Part shown: in pieces, positions 17,186 to 27,241 of the stretch | Position numbering within the stretch: the stretch's first letter is position 1 | How the letters are laid out: every line of letters starts with the position of its first letter | Source: Senegalimassilia anaerobia JC110 | GTDB taxonomy: Bacteria > Actinomycetota > Coriobacteriia > Coriobacteriales > Eggerthellaceae | DNA: 64,000 bases | Assembly: GCF_000236865.1 (NCBI RefSeq) | Contig: NZ_HE611014.1 | Span: 127,820-191,819 of the forward strand | Direction of reading: 5' to 3' | The notes under the pieces: model-generated | Seen by the model: the letters and a program-made list of their open reading frames with translations, nothing else | The model's database searches: none | Told to the model about the DNA's origin: nothing | Translations under genes and position numbers: made by a program

Positions 17186-17261
17186 TGGTGGTCGGAGGGG
17201 GACTTGAACCCTCGGCACGGGGATTTTCAGTCCCCTGCTCTACCAACTGAGCTACCCGACC
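17186..17261 (-). tRNA. tRNA-Phe (GAA)
   Basis: A 76-nt cloverleaf on the minus strand with acceptor GGTCGGG/TCCGACC, D-loop AGTTGGTAGA, anticodon loop CTGAAAA (GAA), T-loop TTCAAGT and encoded CCA. Confidence 0.97.
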
Positions 17262-17291
17262 AGAAGTCGTTCGTTGCGAACGCGAGTTAGT

Positions 17292-17320
17292 ATATTACGG
17301 CAGCAAGCGCTTTTCGTCAA
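17292..17320 (-). promoter_or_regulatory. Promoter of tRNA-Phe
   Basis: Minus strand TTGACG, 17-base spacer, TAATAT, about 30 bases before the tRNA 5' end. Confidence 0.7.
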
Positions 17321-17389
17321 CCCCGATTCCGAACTTTTTTGAGATACGTTCCCCTTCTCAGGAAATCGCTCCCAAGGTCGACCGGCCCA

Positions 17390-18718
17390 TTACTTGCACT
17401 CAGCGCAGCCGCTGCCGAACAGCAGCTCCTTCTCCTCGCCGGGAAGCGCGGCACGAGCCTGGTCGCGCAAGTTGTTCACGCCGATGAAGAACTGGCGCAT
17501 CATGACGACCAGCAGATAACGGCCCTTCGGGGTCAACGTCAGCTCGTCGGCGTTATCGGTGGCGAACGCGCCCGAGGCCTTCATGAACGCCATCTCCACC
17601 GGCAGGCCGACCTCCACCGAGCAGCCGAAGTCCTTCTTGAACTGGCGCTTATCCAGGCGCAGACCGAACAGCTGCATCATGAAGCGGTAACGCATGCGAT
17701 CGCGCTTGCTGAAGGTGGTTTTGCCCATAATGGACATGTGACCCGCCTCGATGCACTTATTGTAATCCTTCACGCTGAAGGTGTTCACGTACAGGTTGCT
17801 GCCCAGATAGGTGATGCCGCCGCTGCCGATGGCTGGATACTCCTCATAGTCGACCACGTACTCGTCGATCATGGCGTCCTCGCCGGCAGCCGACGTGTTC
17901 CTCTTGTTGAACGTCCACGCCGAACCGTGCTCGAACAGGTGCAAGGGACCGCCCGTCAGCAATTCGCTGATGATCTCGTAGAACTTCTGCTCGCGGGCGT
18001 AGTCCACCTTGCCCACGGTGCGGGCCAGGCTGCGCTCGACCGACGGCGATGCCATAAGCGGGTAGAACGTGGTCTGTGTGCAACCGCTCTCGATGACGCG
18101 CTCGATGTCGTTGATCAGGATGTCCTCGGTTTGCGCCGGGAAGTTGAAAATCATGTCCGCGTTCATGGACACGAAGTACGGGCTGGCATCCTGGATGCGC
18201 TCGAGGATTTCCTGGCCACAGCCGTACTTGTCGTAGCGGTCCATCTGCTTGAGCAGGCCGTCGTCGAAGCTTTGCACGCCCACGGACAGGCGCTGCACGC
18301 GGCCCTGCAGCTTGTCCAGATAGCTGGGAATCAGGTGGTTCGGGTTCGTCTCGCCTGAAACCTCCTGGATATTGAACAGCTCGCGCGCCTGGTCGATGGT
18401 GTCGCACAGCTCATCGATCATGATGGTGGGGGTGCCGCCTCCAATGTAGACGCTGTCGAAGTCGTAGCCCAAATCCTTCAGCATGCGCATCTCTTTGCGC
18501 ATATTCTCGAAGTACGGGCGGGCACGCTCCTCGCTGAACGGGAACCTGTTGAAGCTGCAGTACGGGCACAGACGCTCGCAGAACGGCACGTGCATGTACA
18601 GCATATAGCGTTTCCCCTGCTCAGGTGCAGGCATCATCACCTCATCGGTGGGCTTGAGCTTCAGGTACTGGTTCGTGCATTGGCGAACCACGTTCGTAAG
18701 CAGGCGCTCTGACAGCAT
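17390..18718 (-). CDS. Coproporphyrinogen III oxidase-like radical SAM protein
   Basis: A 442-aa HemN/HemW-type radical SAM protein. The [4Fe-4S]-SAM motif is CERLCPYC (CxxxCxxC) near residue 47, followed by the SAM-binding GGGTPT at about 93 and the GETNPNHL strand. A C-terminal HemN-type domain follows, and the protein ends with Cys residues (SGCAECK). Family members include oxygen-independent coproporphyrinogen oxidase, the heme chaperone HemW and the anaerobic heme-degrading HutW/ChuW type; I cannot decide between them. AAAGGAG precedes ATG 18718. The promoter appears to sit inside a perfect inverted repeat, so tight regulation, for example by heme or iron, is possible. Confidence 0.85.
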   Translation of the reverse strand: MLSERLLTNVVRQCTNQYLKLKPTDEVMMPAPEQGKRYMLYMHVPFCERLCPYCSFNRFPFSEERARPYFENMRKEMRMLKDLGYDFDSVYIGGGTPTIMIDELCDTIDQARELFNIQEVSGETNPNHLIPSYLDKLQGRVQRLSVGVQSFDDGLLKQMDRYDKYGCGQEILERIQDASPYFVSMNADMIFNFPAQTEDILINDIERVIESGCTQTTFYPLMASPSVERSLARTVGKVDYAREQKFYEIISELLTGGPLHLFEHGSAWTFNKRNTSAAGEDAMIDEYVVDYEEYPAIGSGGITYLGSNLYVNTFSVKDYNKCIEAGHMSIMGKTTFSKRDRMRYRFMMQLFGLRLDKRQFKKDFGCSVEVGLPVEMAFMKASGAFATDNADELTLTPKGRYLLVVMMRQFFIGVNNLRDQARAALPGEEKELLFGSGCAECK

Positions 18719-18748
18719 GTACGCGCGCTCCTTTTCTCGTCCTAGTGA

Positions 18749-18776
18749 AAACGGTAGGAATTATATCCTACCGTTT
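18749..18776 (-). promoter_or_regulatory. Inverted repeat with a -10 box in its centre
   Basis: Minus strand AAACGGTAGGA-TATAAT-TCCTACCGTTT: perfect 11-base arms around a consensus -10 hexamer. It lies 30 bases before the HemN-like gene and 55 bases past purD. It can be read as an operator over the promoter or as a purD terminator (TTTTC follows on the minus strand); both could be true. Confidence 0.6.
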
Positions 18777-18831
18777 CAGTCTCATATAATCTCGACGAAA
18801 GCTTCGCTCCTCGTGCACGAAAGGCGAGGCC

Positions 18832-20124
18832 TTACTCCCAGGCTCCGCGGCCTGCGGCAGCCTTCGCGCCGATGTCGGAGCGCAGCTGCTTGCCCTCGAA
18901 GTTGATGACGTCGCAGGCCTCGTAGGCCTTCGCACGGGCATCGTCGAACGTCTTGCCCAGCGCGACCACGTTCAGCACACGGCCGCCGGCGGTGACGAGC
19001 TCGCCATCGGCGTTGCGAGCGGTGCCGGCGTGGAACACCGTCACGCCATCCATGGCCTCGGCATCCTCAACGCCTAGGATGACCTTGCCCTTCTCGTACT
19101 TGCCCGGGTAGCCGGCGGAAGCCAGCACCACGCACACAGCCCACTGGTCATCCCACTCGAGTTCGATGTCGTCGGGACGGCCTTCGGCCACGGCCATCAT
19201 GACATCGACCAGGTCGGTCTTCAGGCGCGGCAGGACGACCTGCGTCTCGGGATCGCCGAAACGGGCGTTGTACTCCAGCACCTTCGGGCCCTCGGGCGTC
19301 AGCATGAAGCCACCGTAGAGCACGCCGCGGTAATCGTTCTTGAAGGGCTCGCGCGCCGTTGCGGCTGCGGCAACCCGCATCATGTGCGTCATGTTCGCCA
19401 GCTCCTCATCGGTGACGATGGGCACCGGGGAGTACACGCCCATGCCGCCCGTGTTCGGGCCGCGGTCGCCATCGAAGGCGCGCTTGTGGTCCTGGGCGGT
19501 TGCCATGCAGTGAGCCTTACCGCCGGAGACAAACGCGAGCAGCGAGCACTCCGGGCCGGTCAGGCACTCCTCCACAACAACCTTGGAGCCCGCGGAGCCG
19601 AACGCCCCGTCGAAGCAGCTGCGCACGGCGTCCTCGGCAACCTCGATGTTGTCGGCGACCACGACGCCTTTGCCGGCGGCCAGGCCGTCGGCCTTCACGA
19701 CGACGGGGGCGCCCAGCTCATGCACGTACGCAAGCGCCGGCTCAAGCTCGGTGAAGCTGCCATAGCGAGCCGTGGGGATGCCGTTGGCCTGCATGAACTC
19801 CTTGCTGTACGTCTTGCTGCCCTCGAGCTGCGCACCCTGCGCATCGGGGCCGAAGACCGCCACGCCGGCTTCGCGCAGCACGTCGGCCACGCCCGCCACC
19901 AACGGCGCTTCCGGGCCGATGACCACCAGGTCGATGGCGTTGCCCTTCACGAACTCCAGGACGGCCTGGCCGTCCTCGGCGTTCAGACCCGCCACGTTCT
20001 GCGCGACGGAGTCCGTCCCGCCGTTGCCCGGGGCCGCGTACAGGTTGTCGGTACGGGGGGATTTCGCCAAGGCCCACGCAATGGCGTGCTCACGGCCGCC
20101 GCCGCCCAAAACCAAGATGTTCAT
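18832..20124 (-). CDS. purD: Phosphoribosylamine--glycine ligase
   Basis: A 430-aa ATP-grasp enzyme joining glycine to phosphoribosylamine (GAR synthetase, purine synthesis step 2). The N-terminus [14 protein letters not shown], the ATP-grasp lysine strand [17 protein letters not shown] and the metal-site stretch [11 protein letters not shown] are all present. GGAGGG lies upstream of ATG 20124. It is 123 bases downstream of purA on the same strand, with a weak hairpin (TGCGGG...CCCGCA, 20166-20197) between them, so co-transcription is possible but not certain. Confidence 0.96.
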   Translation of the reverse strand: MNILVLGGGGREHAIAWALAKSPRTDNLYAAPGNGGTDSVAQNVAGLNAEDGQAVLEFVKGNAIDLVVIGPEAPLVAGVADVLREAGVAVFGPDAQGAQLEGSKTYSKEFMQANGIPTARYGSFTELEPALAYVHELGAPVVVKADGLAAGKGVVVADNIEVAEDAVRSCFDGAFGSAGSKVVVEECLTGPECSLLAFVSGGKAHCMATAQDHKRAFDGDRGPNTGGMGVYSPVPIVTDEELANMTHMMRVAAAATAREPFKNDYRGVLYGGFMLTPEGPKVLEYNARFGDPETQVVLPRLKTDLVDVMMAVAEGRPDDIELEWDDQWAVCVVLASAGYPGKYEKGKVILGVEDAEAMDGVTVFHAGTARNADGELVTAGGRVLNVVALGKTFDDARAKAYEACDVINFEGKQLRSDIGAKAAAGRGAWE

Positions 20125-20247
20125 GTAACTAACCCTCCATTTCCAGCTCTCGGATAATATGCGTGTGCGGGACCGCAGATTCATGCAGCCCCGCACGGGA
20201 TTCGCTTCGCTATTCAGTGACAGCAGTCCATCGAGTTTATCGGCGTC

Positions 20248-21558
20248 TTACCAGCCGCGCATGATGGTCTGATCGCGATCGGGGCCGACGGCCACGATGC
20301 TGATGGGCACGCCCACCTTCTTCTCGAGATACTCCACGTAGCTCTTGGCGTTCTCCGGCAGCTCGTCGAACGTGCGACAGGCGGTGATGTCCTCGCCCTT
20401 CCAGCCGGGCAGCTCCTCGTATACGGGCTTGGCGTGGAACAGCACGCTTTGCTGCATGGGGAAGTAATCGTAACGCTCGCCATTGCACTCGTAAGCCACG
20501 CACACCTTGATGGTGTCGAAGGCGGAAAGCACATCGAGCTTGGTCAGAGCCACATCGGTCAGGCCGTTGACGTCGGCAGCGTAGCGCGCGATGACGGCGT
20601 CGAACCAGCCGCAGCGGCGCTTGCGGCCGGTGGTCACGCCGTACTCATGGCCGACCTGGCACAGCGTCTCGCCTTCCTCGGCCTCAAGGCCTTCGCCGCC
20701 GTCCTCGGCGTACGTCAGCTCGGTGGGGAAAGGACCGCCGCCGACGCGGGTGATGTAGGCCTTCTGGATGCCCAGCACGCGGTCGATGTTGACCGGGCCC
20801 ACGCCCGAACCGGTAGCGGCGCCGCCGGCGCAGCAGGAAGAGGACGTGACGTAGGGGTACGTGCCATGGTCGATGTCGAGCAGCGTGCCCTGCGCGCCCT
20901 CGAACAGGATGGACTTGCCCTCACGCACGGCATTGTTCAGCATCTGGCTGGTCTCGGCCATATACGGCTTGAGGATGCGGGCGTACGGCAGGTACTCCTC
21001 GCAGATCTCCTCGACCGTGTAGGTGTGCAGGCCGTAGATCTTCTCCAGGATGGCGTTCTTCTGGATAAGCGCCGTCTCGACCTTCAAGCGGAAGATCTTC
21101 TCGTCCATGAGGTCCTGGATGCGGATACCCTTGCGAGCAACCTTGTCCTGGTAGCACGGGCCGATGCCGCGCTTGGTGGTGCCGATCTTGTGATCGCCCA
21201 GGCTCTTCTCGTCGGCGCCATCAAGATCCTTGTGGTACGGCATGATGACATGCGCGTCGCAGCTGATCTTGAGGTTCTTGCAGGAGATGCCCTCAGCCTC
21301 GAGCATGGCCATTTCCTTGACCAGCACGCCGGGATCCACCACCACGCCGTTGCCGATGACGGGAATGGCGTTCTCGTACATGACGCCGGAGGGCATCAGG
21401 TGAAGCGCCAGCTTCTTGTCGCCGTGGATAACGGTATGGCCTGCGTTGTTGCCGCCCTGATAACGGACGACGTAATCGTATTCGCTAGCAATGAGATCGG
21501 TGATCTTGCCTTTGCCTTCGTCGCCCCATTGGGCGCCAACCAGAACGGTGCTGGGCAT
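20248..21558 (-). CDS. purA: Adenylosuccinate synthetase
   Basis: A 436-aa enzyme using GTP to condense IMP and aspartate to adenylosuccinate, the first committed AMP step. The P-loop-like [11 protein letters not shown] opens the protein, followed by GGNNAGHT. The catalytic region [17 protein letters not shown], the substrate loop [12 protein letters not shown] and the C-terminal GPDRDQT are also present. AAAGGA precedes ATG 21558. It follows the YhaN-like gene by 45 bases, so it may be read through from that operon. Confidence 0.96.
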   Translation of the reverse strand: MPSTVLVGAQWGDEGKGKITDLIASEYDYVVRYQGGNNAGHTVIHGDKKLALHLMPSGVMYENAIPVIGNGVVVDPGVLVKEMAMLEAEGISCKNLKISCDAHVIMPYHKDLDGADEKSLGDHKIGTTKRGIGPCYQDKVARKGIRIQDLMDEKIFRLKVETALIQKNAILEKIYGLHTYTVEEICEEYLPYARILKPYMAETSQMLNNAVREGKSILFEGAQGTLLDIDHGTYPYVTSSSCCAGGAATGSGVGPVNIDRVLGIQKAYITRVGGGPFPTELTYAEDGGEGLEAEEGETLCQVGHEYGVTTGRKRRCGWFDAVIARYAADVNGLTDVALTKLDVLSAFDTIKVCVAYECNGERYDYFPMQQSVLFHAKPVYEELPGWKGEDITACRTFDELPENAKSYVEYLEKKVGVPISIVAVGPDRDQTIMRGW

Positions 21559-21603
21559 GTGTGCGCATCCTTTCGATAACAGTGTCGCAACCCTCACAGT
21601 GTA

Positions 21604-23781
21604 CTACAGAACCACTTCGGTAAGGCCCGGATCGGCCACGCGCATGGTTTCAACGATTTCTTCATGGCAGGTCAGCAAAATGACCTGGCGATGGCGCGCC
21701 AGCTGGGCCAACGCCTTCGCCGCGCCCGCGCGGCGCTGGGAATCGAAGTTCACCAGGATGTCGTCCGCGATGATGGGAACGGCGCGTCCCACGTTGTCGG
21801 CGGTGACGAGCAGCGCGATGCGCAACGCCAGATACAGCTGCTGGCACGTTCCCAGCGACAGGTGCACGGGCTCGCGCACGGTGCGCAGCGCATCGGTCAC
21901 CTGAAGTCGGCCATCGGCGCTCATGGACACCTTCACCCACTTGCCCTCGGTCATCAGGCTGAGCAGCTCGCTTGCGCGGGCATACACCTCGGGCTGGCTT
22001 TTGCTCTCCCACGACGCTATGGCCGCCTCGAGCATATGGCGCGCCAGCAGCAGCTTCGCGAACTCCATGGCAGCCTCGTCGCGGCGCGTTTTGAGCTGCT
22101 GGGCCTCGAGCTTCAGCTCATCGAAGCTGCGCTCGCCCTTCGCCTGGGAAAGCAGCTGGCGAAGCTCGCCGTAGCGGCGGTTCAGGTGCTCGCTCGTCTC
22201 CATCAGGCCCTCGCGCTGGCGCGTCTTGCGCGCGATGAAGGCGTCCACGGCCTCGAGCGTGCCGCGTTCGCGGCGCATGCCGATCTCCGCGTACAGGCTC
22301 TCGCGCATCTCGCGGGCCTTCCCAAGCGAATCCTCCAACGCCGTGCGGCGCGACACGAGCGCCTGCTTGCGCTGCATGTACAGGGCGTTCTCCGCGCGGA
22401 CGTCCTTCGCCTCGTCGAGCAGCGCGCGAGCATGGCGCAGGGAGTCTTTCGCTTCGGAAAGCCCCATGGCGGCAAGATCGTCCTGCACGGCTTGGCGTTG
22501 ATGCTCCTGCTCGGCCAGGCATGCTTCCAGCTTCTTCTTGTCCTGCAGCATGACCCAGTGCCGGTCTTGAACGCGTTGGGAGCGTTCGTCGCCTTTCCTG
22601 CCCGGCTTGAACAGCATGATCAGCGAGGCCGCGGCGAGCACCACCGCCACCAGCACCAGGAAAAATCCCAGCGCGGTGAACGACAGGCTGGTTATCTCGC
22701 GGCCATGCATGAACAGCGGGATGCCCGCGAACATGAAGGCCACGGGCAGCGCCACGGAAAGGCCGATCTGCACACGCTGCTGACGGCGTGCGCGGATGGC
22801 CTCGTTTTGCTCGTCTTGGGTCTCGAGCATCGCCTCGTAGGCCGCCCTGGAAGTTGCGTAGTTGTCGCGCGCCAGGTCGACGGCGTGCTCCGACTTCGCC
22901 TCCTGGACGGCAAGCGCCTCGATGCGGTCACGCAGATGGCGCTCCTCGGTAGCCGTGATGCCCGCCAGCTCTTCGGGATGTTCGCGCTGCGCCAGCCTAT
23001 GCTCGCAGCGCAGGCTCTCCTCCTGAGCACGCAGATCGGCGATCTTCTCCTGCAGCTCGACCTCGTCCGCCTCGGTCTTCTCCAGCGTTTTGCGGTTCGC
23101 CTTCAGCGTCTCGATGGCGGTGTTCAAGTCGCCGATCTTCGCCAGCAGCTCATCGCGTTGCGGCTTCAGCTCGGCGAACTCGCGATCCTCGCGCTTCAGA
23201 CGCTCCACGCGGTCGGATTCGGCGGCGATGCGACGGCGCAGCTCATCCTGCTCCGATTCGAGCTTCACCAGCGATTTCTCGGATGCCGCAGCCCTTGAGG
23301 TGAACTGCGCCAGGCGCTCTTGCAGCGCGGTCAGCGCATGCGCCGGGGAAGCCCCCGTTCCGGATCCGGCCGTGAGCAGCTTGGCCGTCACGTCGGTGGT
23401 GTTGCGCAGCTGGCGCAGCTCGTCGCTGGTCAAGCTGAACATGGTGCGGTACGTTTCGCGGTCGATGTCGTCGGCGACCGACGCGTCACCCTGCAGCCCA
23501 TCGGCGTTGCGGATGCGCGAGGCCTGCGACGCCTCCGAGCCGTCCTCGTTGGCGAAGAACAGCGTTCCCGCACGTTCCGCGTTATCGGGCTTGTAAGTGT
23601 TGCGCTGACCGCGCGCCTCTTCCCAACCGAACAAGACGCCGCCGACGAACTGGGCAAACGTAGTCTTGCCGGCCTCGTTGCGGCCGAACACCACGTTCAT
23701 GCCCGGCCCGAACGGCCCGATCAGGCGGTTGGAGAACGCGCCGAACGCGTCCATCTTGATATGTTCCAGATACTTGCCCAC
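21604..23781 (-). CDS. YhaN/SbcC-like AAA ATPase with internal membrane helices
   Basis: A 725-aa SMC-type ATPase. The N-terminal Walker A GRNEAGKTT (33-41) and the C-terminal signature LSLGTCQQLYLALR with Walker B-like VPIIADDILVNFD form the split nucleotide-binding head. Long coiled coils run between them. Two hydrophobic segments interrupt the coil at about 338-358 and 366-392, as in the Bacillus YhaN type and unlike SbcC or Rad50. With the overlapping upstream phosphoesterase it should form an Mre11-Rad50-like nuclease, here perhaps membrane-tethered. GTG start; TAGTG overlap with the upstream stop shows translational coupling. Confidence 0.85.
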   Translation of the reverse strand: MGKYLEHIKMDAFGAFSNRLIGPFGPGMNVVFGRNEAGKTTFAQFVGGVLFGWEEARGQRNTYKPDNAERAGTLFFANEDGSEASQASRIRNADGLQGDASVADDIDRETYRTMFSLTSDELRQLRNTTDVTAKLLTAGSGTGASPAHALTALQERLAQFTSRAAASEKSLVKLESEQDELRRRIAAESDRVERLKREDREFAELKPQRDELLAKIGDLNTAIETLKANRKTLEKTEADEVELQEKIADLRAQEESLRCEHRLAQREHPEELAGITATEERHLRDRIEALAVQEAKSEHAVDLARDNYATSRAAYEAMLETQDEQNEAIRARRQQRVQIGLSVALPVAFMFAGIPLFMHGREITSLSFTALGFFLVLVAVVLAAASLIMLFKPGRKGDERSQRVQDRHWVMLQDKKKLEACLAEQEHQRQAVQDDLAAMGLSEAKDSLRHARALLDEAKDVRAENALYMQRKQALVSRRTALEDSLGKAREMRESLYAEIGMRRERGTLEAVDAFIARKTRQREGLMETSEHLNRRYGELRQLLSQAKGERSFDELKLEAQQLKTRRDEAAMEFAKLLLARHMLEAAIASWESKSQPEVYARASELLSLMTEGKWVKVSMSADGRLQVTDALRTVREPVHLSLGTCQQLYLALRIALLVTADNVGRAVPIIADDILVNFDSQRRAGAAKALAQLARHRQVILLTCHEEIVETMRVADPGLTEVVL

Positions 23782-25067
23782 TAGCGCTCTTCCCCTTGCG
23801 ACAGCATATCGAGCACCAGATCCTCGGCCTGCTCAGACAGCTTCCCCACCTTGCCGGCACAGCTCGACGGCATCTGCAGCCCTCGATCGAGGAATTCCTG
23901 CTGCAGAAAGGAGATCTGCTCCTCGGGAAGGGACCGCTGCGTCTCGGCGACGCGCAAAAAAACCGCCGGGAACAGTCCTTCCTCACGCAGGGCCTGCTTA
24001 TCGCGCGGTTCCTGCGTTTCGTCAACCATGGTGTCGCAGAAGAACGACGCATACGAATCGTTCACGTGCTTGCGCAGGTCCTCGAGCACATCGGGACGGG
24101 AAAGCACCTCGTGAAGCGCGGTCGTGCCCGTCAACGCGATGCGCGAGATCATCTCCTCGCAATGCGCCTTGCCGTTCGCCCGGAACAGCTCCCGGATGAT
24201 CAGGTCGCTGATCTCGGGCAACGTAGTGCAGTCGGACACGTCGACGCGCAGGCGCTGCCATACCACGCTTGCCGTGGGGATGAATTCAAGCTGCGGGACC
24301 GCGCCTTCGGAAAGCGTGACCAGCTGCGCTCCGCGCGGGCCCGTTTCCTTGATGTCGCGCCCCTGGATGCACCCCGAGAACGCAATGCGGGGACCATCCT
24401 CGCCAGGGTGGATGTATCGCATATGGATATGCCCACATGCCCAGTAATCCATGCCGGCGGAAAGCAGCACCGAGGGGTTGACCGGCGCTTTCACGGGGTC
24501 GAGGTTCAACCCGGTATGCAGCATGCCGATGGCGAAGGGAGCCTGCGCGACGTCAGGTTCGCGCTGCTGAAGGGCTGCAAGCGCCGCATCGCGCGTGATG
24601 CCGTCGGCGATGCATTCATCTATCGGCCACGATTGGTTGTAGTATCCGCGGCCGCCGATGATGCAAAGCGGCTTGCCGTTGCGCCTGAACAGCTCGAAAC
24701 CCGGCTTGTCCGCCGGCAGCATGTGGGCGTTCTCCGGCAAGGAAAACGCGCTTTGCTGCCAAGAGGTATAAGGGTCATGGTTGCCCGTGATCAGGTACAC
24801 CGGGATTCCCGCTTTTCCCAGCGTGCGCATGCCCTCGAAGAATCGCAGGTAGTCGCCGTATGACGCGCGCGACGCATCGAACACGTCGCCCGAGATGACC
24901 ACGAAGTCCACCTTACGGGAGACTGCCGTGTCTATGACGCGATCGAACGCTTCCGCGATGGCCTGCACCAATCGGGCAGCCCACGCAGGCGACACCTTGG
25001 CAAGGCCGCGGAAAGGCGCACCAAGGTGAAGATCGGCGGTGTGGAGGAATGTCAGGCTCTCAGTCAT
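23781..25067 (-). CDS. YhaO/SbcD-like metallophosphoesterase (DNA repair exonuclease)
   Basis: A 428-aa calcineurin-like nuclease. The metal-site motifs are visible in order: LHTADLHLG (DxH), VVISGDVFD (GD), ITGNHDPY (GNHD) and later WACGHIHMRY (GHxH). It ends in a capping region of about 150 residues, as in Mre11/SbcD. It is the partner of the YhaN-like ATPase, whose GTG start shares a base with this stop. The pair follows dnaB by 35 bases, linking helicase and end-processing genes in one transcript. Confidence 0.88.
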   Translation of the reverse strand: MTESLTFLHTADLHLGAPFRGLAKVSPAWAARLVQAIAEAFDRVIDTAVSRKVDFVVISGDVFDASRASYGDYLRFFEGMRTLGKAGIPVYLITGNHDPYTSWQQSAFSLPENAHMLPADKPGFELFRRNGKPLCIIGGRGYYNQSWPIDECIADGITRDAALAALQQREPDVAQAPFAIGMLHTGLNLDPVKAPVNPSVLLSAGMDYWACGHIHMRYIHPGEDGPRIAFSGCIQGRDIKETGPRGAQLVTLSEGAVPQLEFIPTASVVWQRLRVDVSDCTTLPEISDLIIRELFRANGKAHCEEMISRIALTGTTALHEVLSRPDVLEDLRKHVNDSYASFFCDTMVDETQEPRDKQALREEGLFPAVFLRVAETQRSLPEEQISFLQQEFLDRGLQMPSSCAGKVGKLSEQAEDLVLDMLSQGEER

Positions 25068-25102
25068 AGCTTCAGTTTACCCCGGCCCCGTCGTTGCGTG
25101 CG

Positions 25103-26515
25103 CTACATATAGTCGGGAACGCGCGAATCGTCGATGAAGTCCATGAAGCGGGTGTATTCCGCGTTGAAGGCGAGCGTGATATCGCGCGTGGGACCGTTGC
25201 GGTGCTTGGCGACGATCAGCTCTGCCGTGCCCAGGTCGGGACGGTCCTCGCTTTCCGCCTCCATCTCGTCCATGCTTCGGTCGATGAACATGACGATGTC
25301 GGCGTCCTGCTCGATAGCGCCGGATTCACGCAGGTCGGACAGCATCGGGCGCTTCTTACCGCGCATCTCCACGGCACGGGAGAGCTGCGACAGCGCGATG
25401 ACGGGCATGTCCATTTCCTTGGCGAGCACCTTCAGGCCACGGGAAATCTCAGCGACCTCGACGGCGCGGTTGCCGTCACGGCGCGCCTGCGGCGGCTGCA
25501 TCAGCTGCAGGTAGTCGACGATGATCAGGCCCTTTTCGGCGTCGCGCAGCTCACGGCGCGCCTTCGCGCGCAACTCCAGGATGGAAAGCGCCGGCGTGTC
25601 GTCGAACTCGATTTTCAGTTTAGAAAGGTTGCTGGATGCCTCGATGATGGCCGCCCAATCCGCATCCTGCACCTGGCCGGCGCGCAGCTTCGACAAGCTC
25701 ACGCGCGCCTCGGATGCGAGAACACGTTGCACTAGCTGGGAGGCGCTCATTTCCAGCGACAGAAACGCCACGGTAGCGCCCAATTTCGCCGCGCTCGTGC
25801 ACAAGTTCAGGGCGAAGGCCGTCTTGCCGACACCAGGACGTGCTGCAAGGATGACCAGGTCGCCGCCGCGAAAGCCGTGGAACAGGTCGTCAACGTCCTT
25901 GAAGCCCGATGCGACGCCCGAGATCTTGTTCTCCTGCGCCGCCATCTCCTGTAGTTCCTCGAAGGCGTCGACCAGCAACGTATCGATGCCCGTGAATGCG
26001 CTGGACACACGCTTCTCCGTGACCGCGAACAGCGTTTTCTCCGCCTGCTCCACGACAACGCCAAGGTCATCAGGAGCATCGTAGGCAAGCGAGCGGATTT
26101 CCCCGGATGCACGGATCAAATCGCGCAGGATGGAGGTGCGCTTGACGATTTCAACATGATTCTGCCAATTGACCAGGGCGAACGAATTGCTGGCAAGCTC
26201 CAGGATGTACGCCTGGCCGCCAACGGCTTCCAACTGCCCCGTTGCCTTCAGGTTATCGGCAACTGAGATCTGGTCGAGGGGGATATGGCGCGTGTAAAGA
26301 TCGAGCATAGCCTCGAAAATGCGCTGATGGGCGGCTCGATAGAAGTTATCGGGGATGAGTTTTGCGGCAACATCCTCGATGGCCTCCTGGTTGAGCAGGC
26401 ACGCTGCTAACACCGACTTCTCGGCTTCTATGTTCTGGGGCTCCATTTTGCGGATCGAGGAGCTCTCAGGCGCCTCAGGGGCAAAATCAGGATTATAGGG
26501 AACGTCAACGGGCAT
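25103..26515 (-). CDS. dnaB: Replicative DNA helicase
   Basis: A 470-aa hexameric 5'-3' helicase unwinding the fork. The N-terminal helical domain is at about 20-130; the RecA-like C-terminal domain has Walker A ARPGVGKTAFALN near 210 and the Walker B-type IIVDYLQLM. Other DnaB signatures are SLEMS and LSQLSRAVE. No intein interrupts it. Several ATGs lie in frame; ATG 26515 is preferred because GAAAGG stands 9 bases before it. With DciA encoded at 41.6-42.2 kb and no DnaC or DnaI in view, loading is probably DciA-assisted. Confidence 0.96.
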   Translation of the reverse strand: MPVDVPYNPDFAPEAPESSSIRKMEPQNIEAEKSVLAACLLNQEAIEDVAAKLIPDNFYRAAHQRIFEAMLDLYTRHIPLDQISVADNLKATGQLEAVGGQAYILELASNSFALVNWQNHVEIVKRTSILRDLIRASGEIRSLAYDAPDDLGVVVEQAEKTLFAVTEKRVSSAFTGIDTLLVDAFEELQEMAAQENKISGVASGFKDVDDLFHGFRGGDLVILAARPGVGKTAFALNLCTSAAKLGATVAFLSLEMSASQLVQRVLASEARVSLSKLRAGQVQDADWAAIIEASSNLSKLKIEFDDTPALSILELRAKARRELRDAEKGLIIVDYLQLMQPPQARRDGNRAVEVAEISRGLKVLAKEMDMPVIALSQLSRAVEMRGKKRPMLSDLRESGAIEQDADIVMFIDRSMDEMEAESEDRPDLGTAELIVAKHRNGPTRDITLAFNAEYTRFMDFIDDSRVPDYM

Positions 26516-26644
26516 GCTGCTCATCCTTTCTTGTATCCGGTTTATCATACCGCACTCAGAGTTGCGCCATGGATGCCGCAGGACGTCAACCGAACACCAA
26601 CATCAAGCATTGGAGAACAACCTGATTCGAAGCCTGAAATAGAA

Positions 26645-26674
26645 AAATCCCCCACACAAACGTATGGGGGATTT
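26645..26674 (-). terminator. Terminator of the rpsF-ssb-rpsR-rplI operon
   Basis: Perfect arms AAATCCCCCA/TGGGGGATTT, followed on the minus strand by a run of T. Confidence 0.88.
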
Positions 26675-26698
26675 GCTAGTTCGCTTTAAAGCGCTGAG

Positions 26699-27226
26699 TT
26701 ATTCAGCGGCCTCTTCAGCAGCAGCCTCCTCGGCGACAACCTCGGTCTCGGCCTCTTCGGCCTCTTCCTCGGCAGCAACCTCGTCGATGCCCACCAGCAG
26801 CGTGACCGTGGCCTTGATGTCACGGTAGATGGAGATGACGACCTCGTGCTGGCCGGCGGTCTTGATGGCCTTGCCAGCCTCGACGCGACGGCGGTCGATC
26901 TCCACGCCCAGAGCCTCCTTGATGGCCTCGGCGATCTGGGTGGCGGTAACGGAGCCGAACAGCTGGCCCTCTTCGCCGACCTTCGCGTCGACCTTCACGG
27001 AAGCACCGTCGAGCACGGACTTCAGCTTGTCAGCATCGGCCAGGCGAGTAGCCTCGCGCTTGGCGATGTTGTTCTTGCGCATCTCCAGCTGCTTCAGGTT
27101 GCCCTTCGTAGCCAGGATGGCGATGCCCTGCGGCATCAGGTAGTTGTTGGCAAAACCGGGGGCCACGTCCACGACGTCGCCTTCGCCGCCCTTGCCCTTG
27201 AGCTCTTGGAGCAGGATGACTTTCAT
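26699..27226 (-). CDS. rplI: 50S ribosomal protein L9
   Basis: A 175-aa large-subunit protein. N-terminal domain MKVILLQELKGKG, the GFANNYLMPQGIA motif and the C-terminal globular domain are normal. Beyond the usual end (about 148 residues) there is a tail of roughly 27 residues made almost only of Glu, Ala, Val and Thr. A perfect AGGAGG lies before ATG 27226. Last gene of the S6-Ssb-S18-L9 operon. Confidence 0.97.
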   Translation of the reverse strand: MKVILLQELKGKGGEGDVVDVAPGFANNYLMPQGIAILATKGNLKQLEMRKNNIAKREATRLADADKLKSVLDGASVKVDAKVGEEGQLFGSVTATQIAEAIKEALGVEIDRRRVEAGKAIKTAGQHEVVISIYRDIKATVTLLVGIDEVAAEEEAEEAETEVVAEEAAAEEAAE

Positions 27227-27241
27227 GGTTCCTCCTTGCGC

